Of a stretch of 64,000 nucleotides of DNA, positions 7,900 to 16,524 are shown piece after piece. How positions within the stretch are numbered: the first letter of the stretch is position 1; each line of letters begins with the position of its first letter. Source of the DNA: Rubrivivax sp. (GTDB lineage: Bacteria > Pseudomonadota > Gammaproteobacteria > Burkholderiales > Burkholderiaceae_C); NCBI GenBank assembly GCA_030653505.1, contig JAURZK010000038.1:62001-126000 (forward strand). The letters run 5' to 3'. The position numbers were made by a program, and so were the translations under genes. The notes beneath the pieces are model-generated. The model was given only the letters and a program-made list of their open reading frames with translations. It was not told the origin of the DNA and did not search any database.

Positions 7900-9441
7900 A
7901 TGCCCGAAATGGCGAACACCCAAACTGCCGCGTATGCGCTGACGGTGGCGGACCTGCTGCGCAAGCAGGCCGGCACGCGAGCGCATGCCGTGGCGCTGCA
8001 GGATGCGCGCGGGGTGCTGAGCTACGGCGAGCTCGATCGAGCGGCCAGCCGTCTGGCGCAGGCCATGCTCTTGCGCGGTCTGCGCGCCGGGGATCGGGTT
8101 GCGGTGTTGTCGGAGAACTGCCGCGAGTACCTGCAGTTGCAGCTCGCGGCGGCGAAGATCGGTGTCGTCGTGGCCTGCCTGAACTGGCGCCTGGCCGATG
8201 CCGAGCTCACGCACTGCCTGCGCCTGGTCTCGCCGATCATGGTCTTCGTCTCTGCACGGTACGCACCACCGCTGGCGCGCATCGGGCACGGCGTGGCGCA
8301 GGTCATCCTGATCGAAACGCAGTTCGACGCCTTCCTGGCCGGCGTGCTGGAAGACGATCCGCGCATCGACGTCGACCCCGAGCAAGGCCTGGTCATCCTC
8401 TACACCAGCGGGACCACCGGCCTGCCGAAGGGCGCCGTGATCAGCCAGCGCGCCATGGTGGCACGCGCGATGTGCTTTGCGGCGCAATACGGCATCGGGC
8501 CTGAACACAGCTACGTCGCCTGGTCGCCGCTGTTCCACATGGCAGCCACCGACTTCAGCCTGGCCACGCTGATGATCGGCGGCAAGGTCGTGGTGCAGGA
8601 CGGGCTGGACGTCGACCGCCTGTGCGCGACCATCGCCGCCGAGTCCATCGGCTGGCTGGTGGCCATGCCGGGCATGATCGACGTGCTGATCGACGGCCTG
8701 CGCCGCAACGCCACCCGGCCGCGCGGCGTACACGTGGTCGGGGCCATGGCCGACCTGGTGCCGCTGCAGCAGATCGCCGATCTCACCGGCCTGTTGAACG
8801 CGCCCTACATCAACAGCTTCGGCGCCACCGAGACCGGGCTTGCGCCGGCTTCGGGCGGCCGGCTCACACCCGGTGTCGTGCCCACCAGCCTGTCCAAGCG
8901 CGAGTCGGCGTTCTGCAGCGTGCGCCTGGTCGATGCCGACGATCGCGACGTGCCGGTGGGCACCGCCGGCGAAGCAGCGGTGCGCGGGCCGACGCTCTTC
9001 TCCGGCTACTGGAATGCGCCCGAGGCCAACGCGCACGACTTCCGCGGCGGCTGGTTCCACATGGGCGACCTGTTCGTGCGCCGGCCCGACGGCACGCTGG
9101 ACTTCGTCGACCGCGTCAAGTACCTCATCAAGTCGGGCGGCGAGAACATCTACCCGGCCGAGATCGAACGTGTGCTGCTGGCCGAGGCCGCGGTGGCCGA
9201 CGCCGCCGTGGTGCGCCGGCGCGATGAACGCTGGGGCGAGGTGCCGGTGGCCTTCGTCGCCTTCAAGCCGGGTGCCGATGCCGACACCGAGGCGCTCAGG
9301 ACCCGTTGTCGCGAGCAACTGGCCGGCTACAAGATTCCCAAGGAATTCCGCGTCGTGGAGCTGGCGGCTTTTCCGCGCAGCAGCACCGGCAAGATCCAGC
9401 GCCACGAGATCGAGCGTCTGTGGCTCGCGCCGCCGTCCTGA
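7900..9441 (+). CDS. Class I AMP-dependent acyl-CoA ligase
   Basis: Activates a carboxylic acid to acyl-CoA at the head of the rightward operon. The protein is about 513 residues, normal for the family. It has ILYTSGTTGLPKGAVIS (P-loop region), FGATETG, YWNAPEAN, the GWFHMGDL hinge region and the C-terminal GGENIYPAEIERVL plus SSTGKIQR with the catalytic Lys. The frame is open from 7846, but that start would lie on the -10 box of the likely promoter. ATG at 7900 or ATG at 7909 are the better choices; neither has a strong ribosome site. The genes that follow encode one complete beta-oxidation cycle, so its product probably feeds them. Confidence 0.9.
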   Translation: MPEMANTQTAAYALTVADLLRKQAGTRAHAVALQDARGVLSYGELDRAASRLAQAMLLRGLRAGDRVAVLSENCREYLQLQLAAAKIGVVVACLNWRLADAELTHCLRLVSPIMVFVSARYAPPLARIGHGVAQVILIETQFDAFLAGVLEDDPRIDVDPEQGLVILYTSGTTGLPKGAVISQRAMVARAMCFAAQYGIGPEHSYVAWSPLFHMAATDFSLATLMIGGKVVVQDGLDVDRLCATIAAESIGWLVAMPGMIDVLIDGLRRNATRPRGVHVVGAMADLVPLQQIADLTGLLNAPYINSFGATETGLAPASGGRLTPGVVPTSLSKRESAFCSVRLVDADDRDVPVGTAGEAAVRGPTLFSGYWNAPEANAHDFRGGWFHMGDLFVRRPDGTLDFVDRVKYLIKSGGENIYPAEIERVLLAEAAVADAAVVRRRDERWGEVPVAFVAFKPGADADTEALRTRCREQLAGYKIPKEFRVVELAAFPRSSTGKIQRHEIERLWLAPPS

Positions 9442-9523
9442 GCCCGTTGGCCGCGGCAGCCCGCCCGGCCACCGATTCAGTCAACCCCGTTTCACTGTCC
9501 GAACCGCTTCCACTGGAGTCCCC

Positions 9524-10708
9524 ATGAACCACACAGTCATCGTCGCCGGCGTCGGCATGATCCCGTTCGCCAAGCCGGGCGCGAGCGAGCCCTATCACGT
9601 GATGGGCGAGAAGGCCACGCGGCTGGCCCTGCAGGACGCGGGGGTCGACTACAAGGCGATCCAGCAGGCCTACGTCGGCTACGTCTACGGCGACTCCACC
9701 TGCGGCCAGCGCGCGCTGTACCCGGTGGGCATGACCGGCATCCCGGTGCTCAACGTCAACAACAACTGCTCCACCGGTTCGTCGGCGCTGTTCCTGGCGC
9801 GCCAGGCGGTGCAGTCGGGCGCGGTCGACTGTGTGCTGGCGCTGGGCTTCGAGCAGATGCAGCCGGGCGCAATCAAGGCCGCCTTTGCCGATCGGCCGAC
9901 GCCGTTCGACGACTTCGACCAGATCACCGACGAACTCGTCGGCCACCCCGAGATTCCGCTCGCGCTGCGCTACTTCGGCGGCGCCGGCAAGGCCCACATG
10001 GACAAGTACGGCACCAAGCTGGAAACCTTCGCCAGCATCCGCGCCAAGGCCAGCCGCCATGCCGTCAACAACCCGCTCGCGCTGTTCCGCAAGGAAGTCA
10101 GCACCGAGGACGTGATGGCCTCGCCGATGCTCTGGGAGGGTGTGATGACGCGCCTGATGGCCTGCCCGCCCACCTGCGGCGCCGCCGCGGCAGTCATCTG
10201 CTCGGAAGCCTTCGCGAAGAAGCACGGCCTGAACACCCAGGTCAGCATCGCGGCCCAGGCCATGACCACCGACTTCCGCAGCACCTTCGATTCGAAGGAC
10301 ATGATGCGCGTCGTCGGCTACGACATGGCGCGCGATGCGGGCCGCCAGGTCTATGAAGCGGCCGGTATCGGCCCTGGCGACATCGACGTGGTCGAACTGC
10401 ACGACTGCTTCGCGCAGAACGAGCTGATCACCTACGAGGGCCTGGGCCTGTGCCCGGAAGGCGGCGCCGAGAAGTTCGTGCGCGACGGCGACAACACCTA
10501 CGGCGGCAAGGTCGTCACCAACCCGTCGGGCGGGCTGCTGTCCAAGGGCCATCCGCTCGGCGCCACCGGCCTGGCGCAATGCTACGAGCTGACGCACCAG
10601 CTGCGCGGCACCGCCGACCAGCGCCAGGTGAAGGGCGCGCGGGTGGCGCTGCAGCACAACCTGGGACTCGGTGGCGCCTGTGTCGTGACCCTCTACAAGG
10701 CCGCCTGA
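9524..10708 (+). CDS. SCP-x type thiolase (lipid-transfer protein family)
   Basis: Thiolase-fold enzyme of 394 residues, expected to cleave a beta-ketoacyl-CoA of a bulky or branched substrate. Active-site Cys82 lies in NVNNNCSTGSSALFLA, and the C-terminus has NPSGGLLSKGHPLGATG with the catalytic His followed by HNLGLGGACVV, matching the SCP-x/sterol-carrier thiolases. The start at 9524 has GGAG seven bases upstream. The gene lies 82 bp after the ligase and 25 bp before the MaoC pair, so together with the SDR and paired dehydrogenases it completes a degradation cycle. Confidence 0.9.
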   Translation: MNHTVIVAGVGMIPFAKPGASEPYHVMGEKATRLALQDAGVDYKAIQQAYVGYVYGDSTCGQRALYPVGMTGIPVLNVNNNCSTGSSALFLARQAVQSGAVDCVLALGFEQMQPGAIKAAFADRPTPFDDFDQITDELVGHPEIPLALRYFGGAGKAHMDKYGTKLETFASIRAKASRHAVNNPLALFRKEVSTEDVMASPMLWEGVMTRLMACPPTCGAAAAVICSEAFAKKHGLNTQVSIAAQAMTTDFRSTFDSKDMMRVVGYDMARDAGRQVYEAAGIGPGDIDVVELHDCFAQNELITYEGLGLCPEGGAEKFVRDGDNTYGGKVVTNPSGGLLSKGHPLGATGLAQCYELTHQLRGTADQRQVKGARVALQHNLGLGGACVVTLYKAA

Positions 10709-10733
10709 AGCGCAACGCCGAGGACCCAAGCCC

Positions 10734-11177
10734 ATGATCGACAAGAAACACATCGGCTACGCGCCGCCCCCCATCCTGTGGGACGTGGAGAAGGGGCGCA
10801 TGGCCTTCTTCGCCAAGGTGATAGGCCTCACCGACCCGATCCACACCGACGAGGCCGCGGCCAGGGCCGCGGGCTACCGCGGCATCGTCGCACCGCCGAC
10901 CTTCATCTTCGGCGCCCCGGGAGACTCCGGCGAGACGATGAAGCTGATCGAGACGCTGAACATCGACCTCGGCAAGGTGCTGCACGGCGAGCAGCGCTTC
11001 GACTACCACGCGCCGGTGTGCGTCGGCGACACGCTGCGCTTCGAGTCGAAGGTCAGCGACATCTACGACAAGAAGGGCGGCGCGCTTGAATTCGTCGTCA
11101 ACGACACGAAGGTCACCAACCAGCTCGGCGAGCATGTGGCCGATCTGCACGCGGTGCTCGTCGTGCGCCACGGCTGA
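10734..11177 (+). CDS. MaoC-like dehydratase, N-terminal-type hotdog subunit (FAS1-like)
   Basis: A 147-residue single-hotdog protein beginning MIDKKHIGYAPPPILWDVEK. It resembles the MaoC_dehydrat_N half of two-domain hydratases: GYRGIVAPPTFIFG and LHGEQRFDYHAPVCVGDTL are characteristic. It lacks the D-x-x-x-x-H hydratase motif, which is instead present in the next gene. The pair therefore probably forms a heteromeric 2-enoyl-CoA hydratase, as described for ChsH1-ChsH2 of steroid catabolism. The spacing to the partner is 10 bp. Substrate not determined. Confidence 0.84.
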   Translation: MIDKKHIGYAPPPILWDVEKGRMAFFAKVIGLTDPIHTDEAAARAAGYRGIVAPPTFIFGAPGDSGETMKLIETLNIDLGKVLHGEQRFDYHAPVCVGDTLRFESKVSDIYDKKGGALEFVVNDTKVTNQLGEHVADLHAVLVVRHG

Positions 11178-11187
11178 AGGGGATGCC

Positions 11188-11604
11188 ATGACATTCGACA
11201 CTCAAAAGCTCGCCGTGGGCGATGCCATGCCGGTGCTGCAGCTGCCGCCCATCAGCCGCACCACGCTGGCCCTGTTCGCCGGCGCCTCGGGCGACCACAA
11301 CCCGATCCACATCGACATCGACTTCGCTCAGAAGGCGGGCATGAAGGACGTCTTCGCGCAGGGCATGTTGTCGATGGCCTACCTGGCCCGTGCGCTCACC
11401 GAGTGGGTGCCGCAGCGGCGCATCCTGAGCTATGGGGTGCGTTTTGCCGCCATCACGCAACTCGGCGACCGCGTGCAGTGCAGCGGCAAGGTGGTGGAGA
11501 AGCTGACCCACGCGGGGCGCCCCTGTGCGCGCATCGAGCTCACTGCCGCCAAGCGCAGCGGTGAAGTGACGCTTGCCGGCGAAGCGCTGGTGGCACTGGA
11601 CTGA
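11188..11604 (+). CDS. MaoC family (R)-specific enoyl-CoA hydratase subunit
   Basis: A 138-residue hotdog protein with the hydratase-2 motif in FAGASGDHNPIHIDIDFAQ (catalytic Asp and His) and a typical FAQGMLSMAYLARAL helix. It is expected to hydrate a trans-2-enoyl-CoA together with the catalytically silent partner encoded just upstream. The start at 11188 has GAAGGGGAT upstream and begins MTFDTQKLAVGD; the longer open frame from 11086 is antisense-like shadow inside the neighbour. It is followed after 32 bp by an SDR that would oxidise the resulting 3-hydroxyacyl-CoA. Confidence 0.88.
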   Translation: MTFDTQKLAVGDAMPVLQLPPISRTTLALFAGASGDHNPIHIDIDFAQKAGMKDVFAQGMLSMAYLARALTEWVPQRRILSYGVRFAAITQLGDRVQCSGKVVEKLTHAGRPCARIELTAAKRSGEVTLAGEALVALD

Positions 11605-11636
11605 AGTTTTTTCCAACCGACATCGAGGACACACCC

Positions 11637-12464
11637 ATGAAGAAGCTCGAAGGCAAGGTCGCCATCGTCTCCGGATCCGGCCGCGGCATCGGCCGCGCCA
11701 TCGCGATGAAGCTCGCCAGCGAAGGTGCCAAGGTCGTGGTCAACGACCTGGATGCCGCGCCGGCCGAGCAGACCGTCGCCGACATCAAGGCTGCCGGCGG
11801 CCAGGCGCTGGCCTGTGCCGGCAGCGTCACCGCCGACGGCTTTGCCGAGAAGTTCGTCAAGACTGCGATCGACGGTTTCGGCGGCCTGGACATCATCATC
11901 AACAACGCCGGCTACACCTGGGACAACGTGATCCAGAAGATGACCGACGAGCAGTGGCACTCGATCCTGGACGTGCATCTGACGGCGCCGTTCAAGATCC
12001 TGCGCGCTGCCGCCGACTACTTCCGCCACCAGTCCAAGGTCGAGGCCGAGGCCGGCAAGGAAGTGTTCCGCAAGGTCGTCAACATCTCGTCGATCGCCGG
12101 CACCGGCGGCAACGCCGGCCAGGCAAACTACTCGGCCGGCAAGGCCGGCATCATCGGCCTGACCAAGGCGCTGTCCAAGGAATGGGGGCGCTACAAGGTC
12201 AACGTCAACGCGGTCGCGTTCGGCATGATCAAGACGCGCCTGACCGAAGCCACGGCTGGCGGCAATGCGTCGATCGACGTCGAGGGCCGCAAGATCAAGG
12301 TCGGCGTCAACCCGGACCTGCTGGCGATGATGGAGCGCAGCATTCCGCTCGGCCGCGGCGGCACGCCCGAAGAGGCTGCCGGCTCGGTGTACCTGCTGTG
12401 CACGCCCGAGTCGAACTACATCAGCGGCCAGACGCTGATCTGCGGCGGCGGCATCTCCATCTGA
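11637..12464 (+). CDS. Short-chain dehydrogenase/reductase, probable 3-hydroxyacyl-CoA dehydrogenase
   Basis: NAD(P)-dependent oxidoreductase of 275 residues. Visible are the Rossmann motif SGSGRGIGRA, acidic VVNDLD at the end of beta-2 (favouring NAD), the NNAG motif, catalytic Ser in NISSIAG, and YSAGK (Tyr-x3-Lys). The C-terminus ISGQTLICGGGISI is typical of FabG-like enzymes. An insertion around residues 125-145 (SKVEAEAGKEVF) is longer than in FabG and is seen in bifunctional-enzyme type 3-hydroxyacyl-CoA dehydrogenases. Placed between the MaoC hydratase and acyl-CoA dehydrogenases, it likely carries out the second oxidation of the cycle. Confidence 0.9.
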   Translation: MKKLEGKVAIVSGSGRGIGRAIAMKLASEGAKVVVNDLDAAPAEQTVADIKAAGGQALACAGSVTADGFAEKFVKTAIDGFGGLDIIINNAGYTWDNVIQKMTDEQWHSILDVHLTAPFKILRAAADYFRHQSKVEAEAGKEVFRKVVNISSIAGTGGNAGQANYSAGKAGIIGLTKALSKEWGRYKVNVNAVAFGMIKTRLTEATAGGNASIDVEGRKIKVGVNPDLLAMMERSIPLGRGGTPEEAAGSVYLLCTPESNYISGQTLICGGGISI

Positions 12465-12485
12465 TCGTTGCCTGCGGAGCCGGCC

Positions 12486-13667
12486 ATGGACCTTTCCTTC
12501 AGCGACAGCGAGCGTGCCTTCCAGAAAGAGGTGCGCGCCTGGTTCGCCGCGAACACGCCCGCGCACCTGCAGCGCAAGGTGGTGACCGGCCAGATGCTGA
12601 ACAAGGACGACATCGTCCATTGGCAGCGCCGGCTCGACGAGCAGGACTACCTGGTCGTCGGCTGGCCGAAGGAGCATGGCGGCCCCGGCTGGACGCCGAC
12701 GCAGCGCTACCTGTTCGACCTTGAGCGCGCCGCGGCCAATGCGCCCGTGGGCCTGTCGATGGGCGTCATCATGCTCGGGCCGGTGCTGATGGCTTTCGGC
12801 ACCGAGGCGCAGAAGGCGCGCTACCTGCCGCGCATCAGGCGCTGCGAGGACTGGTGGTGCCAGGGCTATTCCGAGCCCGGCGCCGGCTCCGACCTGGCCA
12901 GCCTGAAGACCAGCGCGGTGGCTGACGGCGACGACTACGTCATCAACGGCTCGAAGATCTGGACCACCTACGCGCATTGGGCGAACATGATGTTCTGCTT
13001 GGTGCGCACGGCCAACACCGGCAAGAAGCAGGAGGGCATCACCTTCTTGCTGATCGAGATGGACCGCCCCGGTATCGAGGTGCGGCCCATCGTCTCGATC
13101 GACGGCGAGCACCACCTGAACCAGGTCTTCTTCACCGACCTGCGTGTGCCCAAATCCAACCTCGTGGGCCGCGAAGGCCAGGGCTGGGAGATCGCCAAGT
13201 ACCTGCTCACGCACGAACGCACCAGCATCGCCGGCGTGGCCGACAGCAAGGCCGCGTTGGCTAACCTGTACGCTGCAGCGGCGCAGCGGCGCGCCGGCGG
13301 AAAGCCGTTGCTCGACGACCCGGCGGTCCGCATCAAGCTGGCGCGCGCCGAGATCGACCTGATGGCGCTGGAATACACCAACCTGCGTGTGCTCTCGTCC
13401 ACTGCGGCCGGCAAGGCGCCGGGGCCGGAATCGTCGCTGCTGAAGATCATGGGCACGGCGGTGCAGCAGACACTGTCGGAGTTGAGCGTGGAGTTCGGCG
13501 GCGAGCAGGTCTGGCCCTGGCATGCACCGGGTGCGCTGGGCGAGACCGAGCACGCGCATGCGATGGAACGTTACGCCTTCCTGCGGGCGGCCACCATCTA
13601 CGGCGGCAGCGACGAGGTCCAGAAGACCGTGCTGGCCAGGTCTCTGCTGGGCAAGACCGCCGCCTGA
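12486..13667 (+). CDS. Acyl-CoA dehydrogenase, larger member of a paired (heteromeric) enzyme
   Basis: A 393-residue acyl-CoA dehydrogenase. It shows YSEPGAGSDLASLKT, an active-site-proximal WTTYAHWANMM and a C-terminal IYGGSDEVQKTVLA, where Gly stands in the usual Glu position. The neighbouring gene 22 bp downstream encodes a second, divergent dehydrogenase. Such adjacent pairs form alpha2-beta2 heterotetramers in actinobacterial steroid catabolism (FadE/ChsE type), with one functional FAD and active site per dimer. The start at 12486 has a GGAG ribosome site; the frame from 12468 would add six residues only. Confidence 0.87.
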   Translation: MDLSFSDSERAFQKEVRAWFAANTPAHLQRKVVTGQMLNKDDIVHWQRRLDEQDYLVVGWPKEHGGPGWTPTQRYLFDLERAAANAPVGLSMGVIMLGPVLMAFGTEAQKARYLPRIRRCEDWWCQGYSEPGAGSDLASLKTSAVADGDDYVINGSKIWTTYAHWANMMFCLVRTANTGKKQEGITFLLIEMDRPGIEVRPIVSIDGEHHLNQVFFTDLRVPKSNLVGREGQGWEIAKYLLTHERTSIAGVADSKAALANLYAAAAQRRAGGKPLLDDPAVRIKLARAEIDLMALEYTNLRVLSSTAAGKAPGPESSLLKIMGTAVQQTLSELSVEFGGEQVWPWHAPGALGETEHAHAMERYAFLRAATIYGGSDEVQKTVLARSLLGKTAA

Positions 13668-13689
13668 GCCCACCCGACGACAGCTTGCG

Positions 13690-14826
13690 ATGGACCTGAC
13701 GCCCACCTCCGAACAGAAGATGTTGCGCGATGCCGCGCACAAGTACCTGCGCGCCGAATACGCCTTCGACGCGCGCCGCCAGCTGCTGGCCACCGAGACC
13801 GGCATGAGCGCCGCGCACTGGCGCCGCTTTGCCGAGTTCGGCTGGCTCGGCCTGGGCCTGCCCGAGGCCCATGGCGGCTTCGGCGGCATGCCCGACGTCG
13901 TGCAAGTGGCCGAAGCCCTGGGTGCGGCGCTGGTCGTCGAGCCCTATCTGGCCAGCACCGTGCTGGCCGGCCAGGTGATCGCTGCTGCCGGCAACTCGAC
14001 CCAATGCGCGGCCCTGCTGCCGCCGCTGGTGAGCGGGGAAAAGATCTACACCCTGGCCCACACCGAAGCCGACGCTGGCGCCGACCTGGCCTGGGTGACG
14101 AGCAGCGCGCGCCAGGAGGGCGGCCGCTGGCTGTTGTCGGGGCGAAAGACGGGCGTGCCCGCGGCACCCTGGGCCGACGCCTTCGTGGTCGCGGCGCGCA
14201 CTGCAGGCGCGCCGGGTGAGCGTGACGGCATCGGCCTGTTCGTGGTGCCGGCCGGCGCGCCGGGCGTGCGCGTCGACGCCTACCCGCGCTACGACGGGGC
14301 CCGTGCCGGGGAGTTGCAGCTCGACGCCGTGGCGGTGGACGCGGCCGCTGCGCTGGGCGACCCGGCCGCCGGCTTCGCCGCGCTGGAGCACGCCGTCGAC
14401 CTGGCCACCGTCGCCGCCTGCGCCGATGCGCTGGGGGCGATGACGGCCGTGCTGTCCAAGACCGGCGAGTACCTCGCCACGCGGCGGCAGTTCGACGCCC
14501 CTTTGGCCAGCTTCCAGGTGCTGCAGCACCGCCTGGTGGACATGTTCGCGGCCGTCGAGGCCAGCCGCTCGATGCTGCTGCTGGCGGCGCTGCAGGCCGA
14601 CAACCCGGCGCCCGGCGAACGCGCGCGGGCGGTGTCTGCGGCCAAGGTGGCGATCGGCGAGCGCGCGCGCTACGTGGCGCAGCAAGGCGTGCAGCTGCAC
14701 GGCGGCGTTGGCATGACCGAGGAACTGGACATCGGCCACTACTTTCGCCGCCTGACGCTGTTCCAGCATGCCTTCGGTGGCAGCGACCATCACCTGCGGC
14801 GCTTTGCCGCCTTGCGTGATGCCTGA
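13690..14826 (+). CDS. Acyl-CoA dehydrogenase, second member of the paired enzyme
   Basis: A 378-residue divergent dehydrogenase. The substrate/FAD motif is degenerate (HTEADAGADLAWVTSSA instead of TEPxAGSD), the beta-domain is short, and the protein stops soon after the glycine-rich HLRRF segment, without the TxEIQ loop that carries the catalytic Glu in single-gene enzymes. It retains QLHGGVGMTEELDIGHYFRR. These losses, together with its position directly after a fuller dehydrogenase gene, suggest that it is the complementary subunit of a heteromeric dehydrogenase rather than an independent enzyme. Confidence 0.86.
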   Translation: MDLTPTSEQKMLRDAAHKYLRAEYAFDARRQLLATETGMSAAHWRRFAEFGWLGLGLPEAHGGFGGMPDVVQVAEALGAALVVEPYLASTVLAGQVIAAAGNSTQCAALLPPLVSGEKIYTLAHTEADAGADLAWVTSSARQEGGRWLLSGRKTGVPAAPWADAFVVAARTAGAPGERDGIGLFVVPAGAPGVRVDAYPRYDGARAGELQLDAVAVDAAAALGDPAAGFAALEHAVDLATVAACADALGAMTAVLSKTGEYLATRRQFDAPLASFQVLQHRLVDMFAAVEASRSMLLLAALQADNPAPGERARAVSAAKVAIGERARYVAQQGVQLHGGVGMTEELDIGHYFRRLTLFQHAFGGSDHHLRRFAALRDA

Positions 14827-14894
14827 CGCGTGCTGCGTGATCGCAGTGCCATGCACCGCCGCGGCCGGCCCGCACCTCTTGTGAAAGCCCCTGC

Positions 14895-16502
14895 ATGACC
14901 CTGATGACGTCCACCGTGTCGCACGGCAGCGAAGACTTCGCGCGCAACCGCGACGCCTACCTGGCGCGCATCGCCGACCTGCACGCGCGCCGCGCGCGGG
15001 CCCTGGTCGGCGGCCCCGAGAAGGCGCGCCGACTGCACAAGGAACGTGGCCAGTTGCTGCCGCGCGAAAGGCTGGCGGCGGTGCTGGACCCGGGCTCGCC
15101 CTTCCTCGAGTTCGGCCAGCTCGCCGGCGACGGCCTGTACGAGGGCGTTCCTCCCGGCGGCAGCATCATCACCGGCGTGGGCCTGGTCAGCGGCCGGCCG
15201 TGCATGCTGATGATCCACGACGCCACGGTGAAAGGCGGCACCTACTACGGCATCACCTCGAAGAAGCACGTGCGGGCGCAGATGTTCGCCTGGCAGCACA
15301 GGCTGCCGTGCATCACCATGGTCCAGTCGGGCGGCGCCAACCTGCCCGAGCAGGCGCACATCTTCCCGGACGACGGCCAGTTCGGCTCGATTTTCTACAA
15401 CCAGATCCGCATGTCGGGCGAAGGCATCACGCAGATCGCCACCGTGCACGGCCCGTCCACGGCCGGCGGCGCCTACCTGCCGGCGCTGTGCGACGAGGCG
15501 GTGATCGTGCGCAACCAGGGCGCGATGTTCCTCGGCGGGCCGCAGCTGGTGTATGCGGCGACCAAGGAAGTGGTCGATGTCGAGACGCTCGGCGGCGGCG
15601 ACATGCACAGCCGCGTCAGCGGCGTCACCGACCACCTGGCCGAGAGCGACAGCCATGCCATCGCCATCGTGCGCGGCATCGTCGCCAACCTGGGCACCGG
15701 CCCCAAGCAGCGCTGGGACGTGGCCGCAGCGAAGCCGCCGCGCTTCGACGCGCGCGAGATCTACGGCATCGTCAGCGCCGACAACCGCCACCCCACCGAC
15801 AACCGCGAGGTGCTGGCGCGGCTGGTCGACGACAGCGACCTGCAGGAATTCAAGCCGCTGTACGGCAGCTCGATGATCTGCGGCTTCGCCCGCATCAAGG
15901 GCTTTCAGGTCGCCATCCTGGCCAACAACGGCGTCATCTTCTCCGAGAGCGCACTGAAGGGCGCGCACTTCATCGAGCTGGCCTGCCAGCGCGACATCCC
16001 GCTGCTGTTCATCGCCGATGTGTCGGGCTTCATGGTCGGCCAGGCGGTCGAGCGCGAAGGCATCGCCAAGCACGGCGCCAAGTTCATGACCGCGATGGCC
16101 TCGGCCAACGTGCCGCGCTACACGCTGATCACCGGCGGCTCGTATGCCGCCGCCTACCTGGCGATGTGCGGCCGGCCCTTCAAGCCGCACGCGATGATGA
16201 TGTGGCCCACCGGCCGCGCCGCGCTCATGGGGCCCGAGCAGGCGGCCACCACGATGACGATGGTGCGCGACAACATCCACGAGCGCGAGGGCACGAGCTG
16301 GACCGAGGACGAGAAGGAGCGCTTCAAGCAGCCGATCCGCGAGCAGTTCGAGGCCTTCGCCAGCCCCTACAACTACGCCGCCAACATGTGGTGCGACATG
16401 GTCATCGACCCGCTGGAAACGCGCGACACGATGGCCCTGCTGTTCGAGATGGCGGGCCGCCAGCCGCAACGTGACACGCATTTCGGCGTGTTCCGGATGT
16501 AG
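14895..16502 (+). CDS. Biotin-dependent acyl-CoA carboxylase, carboxyltransferase (beta) subunit
   Basis: Transfers CO2 from carboxybiotin to an acyl-CoA; 535 residues, standard for MccB/AtuC/LiuB proteins. Two crotonase-like carboxyltransferase lobes are evident. HDATVKGGTYY and SGGANLPEQ occur in the N lobe, with the oxyanion-forming GPSTAGGAYLPAL. FIADVSGFMVG, ITGGSYAAAYLAM and the C-terminal FGVFRM are in the C lobe. The sequence is closest in pattern to 3-methylcrotonyl- and geranyl-CoA carboxylases, not propionyl-CoA carboxylase. The alpha subunit is encoded at 19850, separated by a CoA-transferase, a dehydrogenase and a crotonase. Confidence 0.9.
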   Translation: MTLMTSTVSHGSEDFARNRDAYLARIADLHARRARALVGGPEKARRLHKERGQLLPRERLAAVLDPGSPFLEFGQLAGDGLYEGVPPGGSIITGVGLVSGRPCMLMIHDATVKGGTYYGITSKKHVRAQMFAWQHRLPCITMVQSGGANLPEQAHIFPDDGQFGSIFYNQIRMSGEGITQIATVHGPSTAGGAYLPALCDEAVIVRNQGAMFLGGPQLVYAATKEVVDVETLGGGDMHSRVSGVTDHLAESDSHAIAIVRGIVANLGTGPKQRWDVAAAKPPRFDAREIYGIVSADNRHPTDNREVLARLVDDSDLQEFKPLYGSSMICGFARIKGFQVAILANNGVIFSESALKGAHFIELACQRDIPLLFIADVSGFMVGQAVEREGIAKHGAKFMTAMASANVPRYTLITGGSYAAAYLAMCGRPFKPHAMMMWPTGRAALMGPEQAATTMTMVRDNIHEREGTSWTEDEKERFKQPIREQFEAFASPYNYAANMWCDMVIDPLETRDTMALLFEMAGRQPQRDTHFGVFRM

Positions 16503-16524
16503 GGCCGCAGGCCGCACGCCCGCC

